Below are positions 9,385-18,159 of a stretch of 64,000 nt of DNA, piece after piece. A program made the position numbers and the translations under genes. A model generated the notes under the pieces. The model was not told the origin of the DNA and did no database searches. It saw nothing but the letters and a program-made list of their open reading frames with translations. Each line of letters begins with the position of its first letter. The stretch's first letter is position 1. Source of the DNA: Algoriphagus sanaruensis. GTDB taxonomy: Bacteria > Bacteroidota > Bacteroidia > Cytophagales > Cyclobacteriaceae. The stretch is from NCBI RefSeq assembly GCF_001593605.1, contig NZ_CP012836.1, positions 1,550,001 through 1,614,000 of the forward strand. Direction: 5' to 3'.

Positions 9385-9861
9385 ATGAATCAGGAAGATT
9401 TTCCGCCATTTCCCTTTCCCCAATTAACCATTCCGACCTTTGAACCTCGGCTGGATTTTAAGGAAGATAAATGGTGGATATTTGATTCATTAAGGAAAAA
9501 ATTTCTTGTTCTCACTCCTGAGGAATGGGTCCGGCAGCATTGGATTCAATTTTTGATTTTGGGGAAAAATTACCCCAAAGGTCTGTTTTCAATCGAAAAG
9601 GGAATGAAATACAACTCCTTGCAAAAACGAACGGACGTCCTTGTCTTTGATCGAAATGGCTTGCCGTACTTACTCATCGAATGTAAAGCTCCGGAAGTCA
9701 AACTCAATGCTCAAGTTCTTTCCCAAGCAATGACTTACCTCCATCGGATCGAGTGCCCACATTTGATTTTAAGTAACGGGTTGAACCACTTGGTTTTTTC
9801 TTGGTCTGAAAAAGAAAATAAACTGTTACAATCTCAGGATTTACCTAAAAGTCCAAATTAA
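9385..9861 (+). CDS. Small HsdR N-terminal-domain-like (PD-(D/E)XK fold) protein
   Basis: The 158-residue product resembles the isolated N-terminal nuclease-fold domain of type I restriction HsdR subunits. The core RTDVLVFDRNGLPYLLIECK gives the D-x(n)-E-x-K pattern of a PD-(D/E)XK active site, preceded by a conserved glutamate-containing helix (LFSIEKGMKYN). No HsdM or HsdS gene is nearby, so this is not a restriction system; stand-alone members of this family are common in Bacteroidota and have no established role. ATG 9385 is chosen over an in-frame TTG at 9349 that overlaps the previous gene. The preceding HhH gene ends 32 bases upstream. Confidence 0.78.
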   Translation: MNQEDFPPFPFPQLTIPTFEPRLDFKEDKWWIFDSLRKKFLVLTPEEWVRQHWIQFLILGKNYPKGLFSIEKGMKYNSLQKRTDVLVFDRNGLPYLLIECKAPEVKLNAQVLSQAMTYLHRIECPHLILSNGLNHLVFSWSEKENKLLQSQDLPKSPN

Positions 9862-9875
9862 AGTGGCTAGTTTTA

Positions 9876-9887
9876 TGATTTTAATCA
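9876..9887. promoter_or_regulatory. FNR-type palindrome upstream of the FNR-like regulator
   Basis: TGAT-N4-ATCA is a perfect match to the inner eight bases of the FNR consensus TTGAT-N4-ATCAA. It lies 46 bp before the ATG of the Crp/Fnr gene. Autoregulation is an inference. Confidence 0.5.
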
Positions 9888-9933
9888 GTGTTTTAGTAAA
9901 TTAAACTACTGATTTTTACCCGGCAATATTATT

Positions 9934-10647
9934 ATGAGTTCCCATTCGCACAATACCCCCTGTGAGCTTTGCGTCAGCAGAAAGCACTCTCTCTTTGGAG
10001 ATTTACCTGAATCTCAATTATGCACTATTTCAGATCATAAAAATCTGATTTCTCACCGAAAAGGCCAGATTCTCTACTATGAAGGCACCAAGCCGCTTGG
10101 TATTTTCTGTATCAATTCGGGAGTTGTGAAAGTTTACAAAACAGCCTCCAATGGCAAAGAGCAAATTCTTCATCTAGCCCAAAAGGGTGATTTTCTAGGC
10201 TATGCAGCACTACTGGGTGAGGAAAATTACACCAATTCAGCAATGATCATTGAGGATGCCAAAATCTGTTTCGTTCCCAAAGAGACTTTCCTCAGTACAC
10301 TCTTAAAAAACAGTGAGTTTTTTAAACGCGTCACTCGCCAACTCAGTCATGAACTTGGTGTAATGGAGGATAAATTGACTGATGCTACCCAAAAAAGTAT
10401 TCGGGAGCGATTGGCTTTTGTGTTGCTTCAGCTTGCTAGTTCTTATGGAGTAGAAGGAGGTGATTCACAAAAGATCGATTTGATTTTAAGTCGTGAAGAA
10501 ATTGCAGGAATTGTTGGAACCGCCACAGAATCTGTAATTCGCTTACTCTCAGAATTTAAAAAAGATAATCTGATCGAATTGGATGGTAAGAAAATCATCG
10601 TCAAGGATCGCCGTGGTTTAGCACGACTGTCAGATTTTTACGCTTGA
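9934..10647 (+). CDS. Crp/Fnr-family regulator, FNR-like with partial iron-sulfur ligand set
   Basis: The 237-residue product has an N-terminal CxxC (Cys10, Cys13), a cyclic-nucleotide-binding-type beta-roll (about 30-125) with Cys30, Cys59 and Cys112, a dimer helix, and a C-terminal winged helix (SREEIAGIVGTATESVIRLL, about 188-207). Cys112 in KICFVPKETF aligns by eye with ligand Cys122 of E. coli FNR (MVCEIPFETL), and the CxxC with Cys20/Cys23. The third FNR ligand, Cys29, has no equivalent at the same spacing. The recognition helix keeps Glu and Arg of the ExxSR motif but has Ile for Ser. It probably senses redox state or oxygen. A terminator separates it from the rhodanese gene. Confidence 0.88.
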   Translation: MSSHSHNTPCELCVSRKHSLFGDLPESQLCTISDHKNLISHRKGQILYYEGTKPLGIFCINSGVVKVYKTASNGKEQILHLAQKGDFLGYAALLGEENYTNSAMIIEDAKICFVPKETFLSTLLKNSEFFKRVTRQLSHELGVMEDKLTDATQKSIRERLAFVLLQLASSYGVEGGDSQKIDLILSREEIAGIVGTATESVIRLLSEFKKDNLIELDGKKIIVKDRRGLARLSDFYA

Positions 10648-10651
10648 TCAG

Positions 10652-10679
10652 AACCCGTAAGTACTAATTCGGGTTTTTG
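10652..10679 (+). terminator. Terminator of the Crp/Fnr gene
   Basis: AACCCG and CGGGTT pair around a 12-base loop and are followed by TTTTTGG. It lies five bases after the stop and just before the rhodanese start, so the rhodanese is probably transcribed separately or by read-through. Confidence 0.65.
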
Positions 10680-10683
10680 GGTT

Positions 10684-11205
10684 ATGAACTTTCTTTCTAT
10701 GAAATATAAAGTCTTCCCAAAAGCCCGAATTTTATTTTTTCTAGCCCTTCTTTCTCCCGGGTTTGCTTTTACCCAATCGCTTGCCTATCGAACTTTACTT
10801 TCCAGCTTATACGATTCTGAATTTCCTGTCCTAAAACCTGAACAGCTTAGTGATTTAAAATCATATCAGCTTTTGGACGCCCGCGAAAAGAAGGAGTATG
10901 AGGTAAGCCACCTGCAAGATGCAACTTGGGTGGGTTTTGAAACTTTTTCGCTGAAAAATGTCACGGATTTAGACAAAAACAAGCCTGTTGTAGTCTATTG
11001 TACAGTGGGAGCTCGTTCTGAAGAAATAGGGAAAAAATTGAAATCTGCCGGATTTAAGCAAGTCTATAATCTGTATGGAGGGATTATTCATTGGGTAAAT
11101 GAAGGGAATCCTGTCTATCAGAATGGTACAAAAACAAATCAAGTCCATACTTATTCCCAACCTTGGGGTATTTGGCTCACTAAAGGTGAAAAAGTATACG
11201 ATTGA
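10684..11205 (+). CDS. Exported rhodanese-domain protein
   Basis: The 173-residue product has a signal peptide (about residues 8-31, ending FAFTQS) and one rhodanese domain. The substrate loop YCTVGARS carries the catalytic Cys106, and the LLDAREKKEYEVSHL and NLYGGIIHWVNEG motifs are intact. It should act in the periplasm on sulfane sulfur. The second in-frame ATG (10699) would also leave a full signal peptide and is equally possible as start. It follows an FNR-like regulator and precedes DUF547 and redox genes, which suggests a shared redox theme but does not prove an operon. Confidence 0.88.
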   Translation: MNFLSMKYKVFPKARILFFLALLSPGFAFTQSLAYRTLLSSLYDSEFPVLKPEQLSDLKSYQLLDAREKKEYEVSHLQDATWVGFETFSLKNVTDLDKNKPVVVYCTVGARSEEIGKKLKSAGFKQVYNLYGGIIHWVNEGNPVYQNGTKTNQVHTYSQPWGIWLTKGEKVYD

Positions 11206-11286
11206 TGGTGTCGTGTGAAAGACACAAATCATTTTTGAAAAAACTTACCTTTCTATTCCTTTCGTATATCGAGAAAAAATCAGCTC

Positions 11287-12048
11287 ATGTCATTCCAGAA
11301 AATTGTAGCACTTGCCTTTTCCTTTCTAGTTTTTTCTTGCCAAAGTTCTTCCTTAGGCATGGCAGGTACCACCCCGCCCAGTCACCAGATTTGGGATCAG
11401 TTGGTCAAAGCTCATGTCAAACCCAGCGGAATGGTGGATTACAAAGGATTCATCAAGGACAAAGCCAAGCTGGAGCAATATCTAAAGCTGATATCCGAAA
11501 ATGCCCCTGATCGCAAAATCTGGTCTAAAAATCAGCAATTGGCCTACTGGATCAATGCTTATAATGCCTTCACGGTAAAGTTGATTGTGGATAATTATCC
11601 GACTCAAAGTATTCGTGACTTGGGTCCCAAATTGAAAATTCCCTTAATCAGGGATGTTTGGCATTATAAGTTTTTCAAAATCGGTGGAGTGGAGTCCAGC
11701 TTAGATGAAATCGAGCATTCGATTTTAAGAAAGGAATTTGACGAACCTCGAATTCATTTTGCCATTAATTGTGCTTCAGTTTCGTGTCCCCCTTTACTGA
11801 ACGAGGCCTTTATGGCAGAGAAGTTAGAAAGCCAGCTTCAAAAAGTAGCAGTTGCGTTTATCAATGATCCAACTCGAAATAAAATCAATCCGGAAAAGGT
11901 TCAGATTTCCTCTATTTTCTCTTGGTTTCAAGGAGATTTTACTAAAAAAGGAAGTTTGATTGACTTCCTCAACCAATACTCTAAAGTAAAAATAAAATCC
12001 AACGCTAAAGTTTCTCACCTAGATTACAATTGGAACCTCAACGAGTAA
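11287..12048 (+). CDS. DUF547 lipoprotein
   Basis: The 253-residue product has a lipoprotein signal peptide with Cys18 (FLVFSC) and a complete DUF547 domain: QLAYWINAYNAFTVKLI (about 80-97), the HFAINCASVSCPPL cysteine motif (about 158-171) and the SSIFSWFQGDF motif near the C-terminus. The paired cysteines in NCASVSCPP and the conserved His are the family hallmark. No biochemical role is established for DUF547 that I can name. It is exported and probably anchored to the inner leaflet of the outer membrane. The redox-glycan operon begins 39 bases downstream on the same strand, so co-transcription is possible. Confidence 0.9.
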   Translation: MSFQKIVALAFSFLVFSCQSSSLGMAGTTPPSHQIWDQLVKAHVKPSGMVDYKGFIKDKAKLEQYLKLISENAPDRKIWSKNQQLAYWINAYNAFTVKLIVDNYPTQSIRDLGPKLKIPLIRDVWHYKFFKIGGVESSLDEIEHSILRKEFDEPRIHFAINCASVSCPPLLNEAFMAEKLESQLQKVAVAFINDPTRNKINPEKVQISSIFSWFQGDFTKKGSLIDFLNQYSKVKIKSNAKVSHLDYNWNLNE

Positions 12049-12087
12049 CCCGGATTTTTAGGTAACTTTTGCCTTCAACTCACCCCT

Positions 12088-13440
12088 ATGTCCGCACGTC
12101 ACCTTGTCATCATTGGAAATGGAATTTCGGGAATTACCCTAGCCCGACACGTTCGGAAAATGGATTTGGATACCCGAATCACGGTCATTTCTGGTGAGTC
12201 TGACTACTTTTTTTCCCGCACCGCGTTGATGTACGTCTTCATGGGGCACATGAAGTTTGAGCATACTCAACCCTATGAGTCTTGGTTTTGGGAGAAAAAT
12301 CGGATCGAATTGAAGAAGGTTTGGGTTCAAAAAGTGGAGTTTAGCGAAAATGTTTTAGTTTTTGATTCCGGAGAAAAAATGGCTTATGATATTTTGGTCA
12401 TCGCGACCGGTTCCAAACCCAATAAATTCGGCTGGCCAGGTCAGGATCTCGAGGGAGTACAAGGCTTGTATTCCAAGCAGGATTTGGAGCTGATGGAGAA
12501 AAATACGAATCAGGGAGTTAAGCGGGCAGTGATCGTAGGCGGTGGTTTGATCGGGATTGAGATGGCCGAAATGCTGGCTTACAAGAAAATCCCTGTGACT
12601 TTTTTGGTGCGTGAAAAAGGATTTTGGGATAATGTTTTACCTAAAGAAGAGTCCGAATTGGTGGGGAGACATATCCGCGAGCATCATATCGACTTACAGT
12701 TGGAGACCGAATTGAAGGAGATATTATCTGATTCCAAGGGCCGAGTACGGGCAGTTGTCACCTCATTGGGAGAAGAGATTTCCTGTGAGTTTGTGGGATT
12801 GACTGCAGGGGTGTCACCGAATGTGGATTTTCTCAGAAATACTGAGTTGAAGGTGAATCGAGGAGTGAAAGTGGATGCTTTCTTTCAGACCAATATCCCG
12901 GATGTCTATGCCATCGGGGATTGTGCGGAGTTTGAAAATCCGCCAGCTGCCGACCGAAGGACCATCGAGCAAGTCTGGTACACGGGAAGAATGCATGGAG
13001 AAACCTTGGCACATAACCTTTGCAAAAGACCTGTTCCCTACCAACCTGGGATTTGGTTCAACTCTGCCAAATTCTTGGATATCGAGTACCAAACCTATGG
13101 CACGGTCCCACCAAAATGGGACGATTCGGAGCTCGAAAGTTTCTACTGGGAGCATTCCTCAGGAAAAGTCTGCTTTCGCATGTTCATGAATACAGCAGGT
13201 CAAATTCTCGGCATCAACAATTTTGGTTTCCGACTCCGACATGAGTTCTTTGATCAGGCAATCCGGGAAAAGTGGTCTGGAGAAAAAGTGATTGCCAAGC
13301 TCGACAAAGCTAACTTCGATCCGGAGTTTTTTGCCCCTTACTACATGGAGATCCAAAAGGCCTTCAAAGAGCAATTCGGAGGAAACTTTCAGCCTGCCAA
13401 AAAATCATTCATCCAAAAACTATTCGGAGCAAGCGTATGA
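12088..13440 (+). CDS. NAD(P)/FAD-dependent pyridine nucleotide-disulfide-family oxidoreductase
   Basis: The 450-residue product has the two-dinucleotide-fold layout: FAD-binding GNGISG (10-15), a second GGGLIG NAD(P)-binding motif (151-156) and the VYAIGDCAEF motif that contacts FAD (273-282). There is no redox-active CxxxxC pair as in glutathione reductase, so electrons probably pass to a partner, as in NADH:rubredoxin/ferredoxin or nitrite reductase-like oxidoreductases. The C-terminal 130 residues are a family-specific domain. The gene overlaps the next one by four bases (ATGA), so the partner is very likely the membrane polyferredoxin encoded there. Cytoplasmic. Confidence 0.92.
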   Translation: MSARHLVIIGNGISGITLARHVRKMDLDTRITVISGESDYFFSRTALMYVFMGHMKFEHTQPYESWFWEKNRIELKKVWVQKVEFSENVLVFDSGEKMAYDILVIATGSKPNKFGWPGQDLEGVQGLYSKQDLELMEKNTNQGVKRAVIVGGGLIGIEMAEMLAYKKIPVTFLVREKGFWDNVLPKEESELVGRHIREHHIDLQLETELKEILSDSKGRVRAVVTSLGEEISCEFVGLTAGVSPNVDFLRNTELKVNRGVKVDAFFQTNIPDVYAIGDCAEFENPPAADRRTIEQVWYTGRMHGETLAHNLCKRPVPYQPGIWFNSAKFLDIEYQTYGTVPPKWDDSELESFYWEHSSGKVCFRMFMNTAGQILGINNFGFRLRHEFFDQAIREKWSGEKVIAKLDKANFDPEFFAPYYMEIQKAFKEQFGGNFQPAKKSFIQKLFGASV

Positions 13441-14981
13441 AGACGATCGAAAAAATAGGATTAGGATTGTTTCTGATCGGATTGGCTGTATTTACGGCGG
13501 TTCCTTTTTTGGGAAACTATACCCTGAGTGAAGAATTGGTTTTGGCCAATACCAAAGATATCCATCAAGAGAAAATGGCCGAAATTCTCGCTCCGATGTA
13601 CGGTCAAGAATATGGGTCTAACTTCTCCTTTCTATCTGCTTTTGGAGAAAACTTCAATACCTACAATGACAACTTGAAAGCCCAGCAACTCTGGGATCAG
13701 GTCATTTGGGATGATTATGGGTTTGCCTTGGCCAAGGCTGCCGCAAGCAGTCCAGTCAGAGATAATCCTTGGCTTTGGTTGGGTTTATCCATCGGATTGG
13801 CTGCATTAGGAGGTTATTTGTACAATTTCAGGCAGTATTCCGATGAACCTTCAGGAATTAAAAACAACGGAATTTTCCACTCCAAACTAAAAAATAAAGG
13901 TTGGTTGGGGATGATCACCGGAGGCTACCTGATTCTCTTTTACATCTTGCTTTATTGGTTTCCGGCCTATTTGGTCAACTTGGTTTGGATGGTTGAGCCT
14001 GTTTCCAAATTGCTTTCCGGCGGTCCTGCCAGCCAGTGGTTTTTGTATGGCTTGGTGTATACGCTGGCGATTTTGGTGATGGGCGTTCGGATGTTTAGAA
14101 AATACCGAGGCAACAAATACCAGCAACTTCGCACGGCCTCGGTGATGTTTTTCCAGACGGCTTTTGCCTTTCTGATTCCCGAAATCCTCGTCCTTTTAAA
14201 TCAACCTTATTTCGATTTCAAGAATATCTGGCCGCTCGATTATGATTTTTTCTACGATTACCAGATTTCTACATTTCTCTCCGGTGGAGGCATGGGCATG
14301 TTTATGCTGATTTGGGGGATTTTACTGATTATCGTAGGTGTGCCGGTTTTTACTTATTTCTATGGAAAGCGCTGGTACTGCTCTTGGGTTTGCGGATGTG
14401 GAGGCTTAGCGGAGACGGTCGGAGATCCTTTTCGTCAGCTTTCTGACAAGTCACTAAAAGCCTGGAAATACGAGCGATGGATTATTCACAGCGTGTTGGT
14501 TTTGGCAGTGGTGATTACTGCCGTGACGATCGCCAACTACTTTTCCGGCTTTAGCTTTTTGGGTAATGTGACCAATCAGCTCCATTCGTTTTATGGTTTT
14601 GCAATCGGTTCTGCCTTCGCAGGAGTAGTGGGGACGGGATTTTATCCCTTTATGGGAAATCGGGTTTGGTGCAGATTTGGATGTCCTTTGGCGGCGTATC
14701 TCGGGATTGTTCAGCGCTTTAAGTCTCGATTCCGCATTACTACAAATGGCGGTCAGTGTATTTCCTGCGGTAATTGCTCCACGTATTGCGAAATGGGAAT
14801 TGATGTTCGCGCGTATGCCCAAAAAGGCCAAAACATCGTTCGCTCCTCCTGTGTTGGATGTGGCGTGTGCTCCGCTGTGTGTCCTCGTGGGGTGTTGAAA
14901 TTGGAAAACGGGCCGGAAGAGAACCGAATTATCGATTTGCCTATTATTATTGGCAACGATTCCATCAAGCTCAACGCCTAA
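13437..14981 (+). CDS. Polytopic membrane polyferredoxin (NapH/NosR/CcoG-like 4Fe-4S protein)
   Basis: The 514-residue product has about eight membrane segments (for example 5-25, 111-129, 157-185, 201-219, 236-255, 286-309, 347-368, 386-402). A periplasmic-looking loop (27-108) follows the first. Two CxxxC motifs sit on the cytoplasmic side: CSWVCGC (315-321), where Gly-Cys replaces the usual Pro, and CRFGCP (412-417). They are followed by two classic ferredoxin motifs, CxxCxxCxxxC at 441-451 and CxxCxxCxxxCP at 472-483. Such proteins move electrons from or to the membrane. Start overlaps the oxidoreductase gene, and its stop abuts the next ATG. The electron donor is probably the upstream flavoprotein; the acceptor is unknown. 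Confidence 0.92.
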   Translation: MKTIEKIGLGLFLIGLAVFTAVPFLGNYTLSEELVLANTKDIHQEKMAEILAPMYGQEYGSNFSFLSAFGENFNTYNDNLKAQQLWDQVIWDDYGFALAKAAASSPVRDNPWLWLGLSIGLAALGGYLYNFRQYSDEPSGIKNNGIFHSKLKNKGWLGMITGGYLILFYILLYWFPAYLVNLVWMVEPVSKLLSGGPASQWFLYGLVYTLAILVMGVRMFRKYRGNKYQQLRTASVMFFQTAFAFLIPEILVLLNQPYFDFKNIWPLDYDFFYDYQISTFLSGGGMGMFMLIWGILLIIVGVPVFTYFYGKRWYCSWVCGCGGLAETVGDPFRQLSDKSLKAWKYERWIIHSVLVLAVVITAVTIANYFSGFSFLGNVTNQLHSFYGFAIGSAFAGVVGTGFYPFMGNRVWCRFGCPLAAYLGIVQRFKSRFRITTNGGQCISCGNCSTYCEMGIDVRAYAQKGQNIVRSSCVGCGVCSAVCPRGVLKLENGPEENRIIDLPIIIGNDSIKLNA

Positions 14982-16451
14982 ATGATTATCCTCTATTTCC
15001 TTTGCGGACTGTATTTCTTGGGAATGCTTTTTATCCTGATTTACAGTTTGGCGCAGGGGCATTTGTTGTTTCATTTTCTGAAAGCCCGGAAAGAATGGGT
15101 TTCCACACCTCAAGTCACGCCTTCCAGCTGGCCAAAAGTCACCGTTCAACTTCCCATTTACAACGAACTCTATGTCGTCGAACGATTGATTGAGGCTGCC
15201 TCAAAGTTGAATTATCCCAAGGAATTACTCGAAATCCAAATTTTGGATGACAGTACCGATCAGACTGTGGACTTGATCCAAGCCAAACTAAAAGAATACC
15301 CTGAAATCAACTTCCGCTATTTGCATCGAACGGTTCGAAAAGGTTTTAAGGCCGGAGCACTTCGTGAAGGATTGGAGCAAGCTTCAGGAGAATTCATTGC
15401 CATTTTCGATGCGGACTTTGTGCCCGATCCGGACTTTTTGCTGAAGACGATTCCTTTTTTCTCCTCGGAAAAAATCGGGATGGTTCAGACTCGATGGACG
15501 CATTTGAACCAAGACTATTCACTCTTGACCCGATTGCAGGCCTTTGCCTTGGATGCGCATTTCTTCATCGAGCAGATGGGGCGAAACCGTCAAGGGGCTT
15601 TTATCAATTTCAATGGCACAGGAGGAATCTGGCGAAAAAGCTGCATCCTCGATGCGGGCAACTGGCACGATGATACCTTGACGGAAGATTTGGACTTGAG
15701 CTATCGGGCCCAGCGAAAAGGCTGGCAGTTTGTCTATCGCCCCGAGATCAAATCTCCTGCGGAACTCCCACCGATCATGTCTGCCGTGAAGTCCCAACAA
15801 TTCCGCTGGACAAAAGGTGGGGCCGAATGTGCCGTAAAGCATGCAGGAAAGGTGAGTCAGGAAAAATTACCTTTTCGGATCAAGTTTCATTCCTTTTCCC
15901 ATTTATTCAATTCCACGATTTTCATTGCGGTATTGCTGACGAGTTTGAGTAGCATTGGCGTGTGGTGGGCTGGAGTGCAGGGGTTGATTCCGGAGTGGAT
16001 GGTAAGGCTTTCGGGGATTTTCCTGATTGGGTTTGTCTTGATTGCTGGCGTTTATCTGGCCTCGTATTTTATTGCCAGAAAGTCATTTCTGTCTTCCTTT
16101 TTCGGAGTGATTTGGCAATTACCGCTGTTCCTTTCCGTGTCTATGGGGCTGGCTTTGCACAATGCCCAAGCAGTTTGGGAAGGCTTGACCGGAAAAAAAT
16201 CCCCCTTTATCCGCACCCCAAAATTCAATCTCGAATCCGGGAAAGTTTCTTTGAGCTCCAATCGATATATCCTGCATCGCATGCCGATTACCACGTGGTT
16301 TGAAGGGCTTTTGGCAATGGTATTTTGGGTGATGGTGGGATTGGCATTCCGTGAGGGAAATTTCCTGTTTCTACCATTTCATGCCATGCTCGCCTTCGGT
16401 TATACCTTGGTCTTTGTCTCCTCCTTTAAATCCTACGGCCTCGGTCGATAA
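14982..16451 (+). CDS. Processive GT2 glycosyltransferase, CslA/cellulose-synthase-like
   Basis: The 489-residue product has an N-terminal membrane helix (1-23), a GT-A domain with the D,D,D,QxxRW signature of processive synthases (DD at 89-90, DAD at 143-145, TED at 234-236, QQFRW at 272-276), then about four C-terminal membrane segments (from about 305). This order is typical of CslA/mannan-synthase and glucosylceramide-like polymerising enzymes that build a beta-linked chain from a sugar nucleotide and push it across the inner membrane. The sugar cannot be read from sequence; a GH113-like mannanase gene 5 kb downstream hints at mannan. The ATG abuts the polyferredoxin stop, so translation is coupled. 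Confidence 0.92.
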   Translation: MIILYFLCGLYFLGMLFILIYSLAQGHLLFHFLKARKEWVSTPQVTPSSWPKVTVQLPIYNELYVVERLIEAASKLNYPKELLEIQILDDSTDQTVDLIQAKLKEYPEINFRYLHRTVRKGFKAGALREGLEQASGEFIAIFDADFVPDPDFLLKTIPFFSSEKIGMVQTRWTHLNQDYSLLTRLQAFALDAHFFIEQMGRNRQGAFINFNGTGGIWRKSCILDAGNWHDDTLTEDLDLSYRAQRKGWQFVYRPEIKSPAELPPIMSAVKSQQFRWTKGGAECAVKHAGKVSQEKLPFRIKFHSFSHLFNSTIFIAVLLTSLSSIGVWWAGVQGLIPEWMVRLSGIFLIGFVLIAGVYLASYFIARKSFLSSFFGVIWQLPLFLSVSMGLALHNAQAVWEGLTGKKSPFIRTPKFNLESGKVSLSSNRYILHRMPITTWFEGLLAMVFWVMVGLAFREGNFLFLPFHAMLAFGYTLVFVSSFKSYGLGR

Positions 16452-16459
16452 ATCATTCC

Positions 16460-17152
16460 ATGAATCACCCGCCGATTATTGACGTCATTATTCCTGCGTA
16501 CAACGAGGAAAAGTCCATCCCAAAAGTCATTGCTGAGATTCCAAAGTTTGTCCGCAACATCGTCGTAGTCAACAATAATTCCACCGATCGAACACAACAA
16601 GCCGCAGAAGGAGCAGGGGCCAAAGTCGTCTTCGAACCTCAAAAAGGCTACGGAAAAGCCTGCTTGACTGCGATGGACTGGCTCAAAAAGCAGGAAATCC
16701 AACCGGATATCGTGGTTTTTTTGGATGGGGATTACAGTGACTATCCCGAGGAGATGAGCGATTTGGTACAGCCGATTTTGGATGGGAAAGCCGATATGGT
16801 GATCGGGTCAAGAGCCTTGGGGCAACGGGAAATTGGATCAATGACCCTACCTCAAGTTTTTGGTAACTGGCTGGCGACGACGATGATGAAGTACATTCAA
16901 GGGGCAAAATTCTCTGATTTGGGGCCTTTTCGGGCAATTGTTTGGAGAAAGCTTTTGGACTTGAATATGGTCGATCAAAACTTTGGCTGGACCATCGAGA
17001 TGCAGATCAAAGCCCACAAAGCCGGATTGCGCTACACTGAAGTGCCGGTCAACTATCGTAAGCGCATCGGCGTGTCAAAAGTCAGCGGCACGGTCAAAGG
17101 TGTGATTGGAGCGGGGTATAAGATTATTTTTACGATCTTCAAGTATTGGTAA
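16460..17152 (+). CDS. GT2 glycosyltransferase, polyprenyl-phosphate hexose synthase (DPM1-like)
   Basis: The 230-residue product is a compact GT2 domain: VIIPAYNEEKSI (9-20), VNNNSTDRT (38-45), FLDGDYSDYPEE with the DGD metal motif (89-91), and QNFGWTIEMQIKA before the C-terminal basic stretch NYRKRIGVSK. It has no strong membrane helices. This fits the dolichyl/undecaprenyl-phosphate mannose or glucose synthase type, which moves a sugar from a nucleotide onto a polyprenyl phosphate. That lipid-linked sugar would be the natural donor for the membrane GT encoded at 18156. It starts eight bases after the processive GT2. Confidence 0.88.
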   Translation: MNHPPIIDVIIPAYNEEKSIPKVIAEIPKFVRNIVVVNNNSTDRTQQAAEGAGAKVVFEPQKGYGKACLTAMDWLKKQEIQPDIVVFLDGDYSDYPEEMSDLVQPILDGKADMVIGSRALGQREIGSMTLPQVFGNWLATTMMKYIQGAKFSDLGPFRAIVWRKLLDLNMVDQNFGWTIEMQIKAHKAGLRYTEVPVNYRKRIGVSKVSGTVKGVIGAGYKIIFTIFKYW

Positions 17153-17229
17153 AAAGTAGGTAGTGTTCTGTCCCAATTCGCAATTTGGAAGCACTATCAT
17201 AGAATTTGAACTCATTTCTAATTCAGAAA

Positions 17230-18159
17230 ATGAACACTTATCTCCGAAGGCACCGAAATCCGAAATTTGAAATCCAAAATTTCAAATCATTTATACTCTT
17301 CTTCTTTTTTCTGGCTTTCCTTTCTTCCTGCAATTCCTCCGGCCGCGAAGGAGTCGAAGAAGAGCAATTTGCCAAGTATTGGTACCAGGGAAAAGCGGAA
17401 ATCAATGTCTTTGACTTGCAGCAAAGTCGCTACGGAGAGGTTCGTCCCGGCAAAGCGGTGATGATCTTTGTGACGGAGGATTTTTCCAAATCCAAGCAAG
17501 TCAAGCTGGACAATCCTCAAGATCGACCTTCCGATGCCCAAAAGGTGATGAAATTGAACATGACCAGGGAGTTTCTGACTGGCGTCTATCCGTATCATAC
17601 CATGCTTTCGGTTTTCACGCCTGTCTATGAGGAAGTTCCTTCGCCCAAATTGACGGCTTCGGTAACCGAATGGTGCGGGCAGTCTTTTTCCCAGTTGAAT
17701 TTCAAAAACGGAAAATACAACGCCAAACTCTTTTCCTATTTTGAATCAGAGGGGGATGTGGAATCGAAAATTGATGCAAAAACAGAAGAAGAGCTTTTTA
17801 ATCTGATTCGACTTAATCCTGAATTAGTATCCATGGGAAATCAACTTTTGATTCCAAGTTTGATCTTTCAGCGCTTTGCCCACATTCCTCTGAAAGCTGA
17901 ACAGGCCACTATTTCTAAAAACGACTTGGGTTCCAATCAGTCCGAGATTGAGGTGGTTTATTCTGAAATAGGCCGAAAACTTACCATTCGCTATAATCAG
18001 TTTTTTCCATTCGAAATCTTGGGATTTACCGAAACCTGGACCAATTCAGACGGAAAACAGGAAGTTACTACAGCCACCCGTACCAACATGCAGCTGCTTG
18101 AATACTGGAAGCAGAATGAAAAAGTGTACGAACCCTTGAGAAAGGATTTGGGGCTTTGA
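17230..18159 (+). CDS. Lipoprotein of unknown function in the redox-glycan operon
   Basis: The 309-residue product has a positively charged N-terminus, a hydrophobic segment (FILFFFFLAFLSSC) and a lipobox Cys at about residue 34. The rest is soluble, rich in beta-strand-like alternation, with one conserved-looking WCGQSF motif. I recognise no domain. ATG 17230 is preferred to a TTG eight codons upstream. Only three bases of its stop overlap the start of the next gene, so it belongs to the operon. A small hairpin lies in the 77-base gap before it. It may be an envelope partner of the glycan made by the neighbouring transferases, but this is inference from position only. Confidence 0.8.
   Translation: MNTYLRRHRNPKFEIQNFKSFILFFFFLAFLSSCNSSGREGVEEEQFAKYWYQGKAEINVFDLQQSRYGEVRPGKAVMIFVTEDFSKSKQVKLDNPQDRPSDAQKVMKLNMTREFLTGVYPYHTMLSVFTPVYEEVPSPKLTASVTEWCGQSFSQLNFKNGKYNAKLFSYFESEGDVESKIDAKTEEELFNLIRLNPELVSMGNQLLIPSLIFQRFAHIPLKAEQATISKNDLGSNQSEIEVVYSEIGRKLTIRYNQFFPFEILGFTETWTNSDGKQEVTTATRTNMQLLEYWKQNEKVYEPLRKDLGL

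Noticed and set aside
9385..9861. Type I restriction system
   Set aside because: Only an isolated HsdR-N-like domain is present; no motor, HsdM or HsdS is nearby.
14454..15149. 231-codon minus-strand open frame across the polyferredoxin-GT2 junction
   Set aside because: It overlaps two well-supported genes with strong motifs and has no domain of its own.
17161..17196. Small hairpin before the operon lipoprotein gene, possibly an eighth member of the TTGCAAA palindrome family
   Set aside because: The core reads TTCGCAAT rather than TTGCAAA, the arms are short, and it may be chance; left out of the family.
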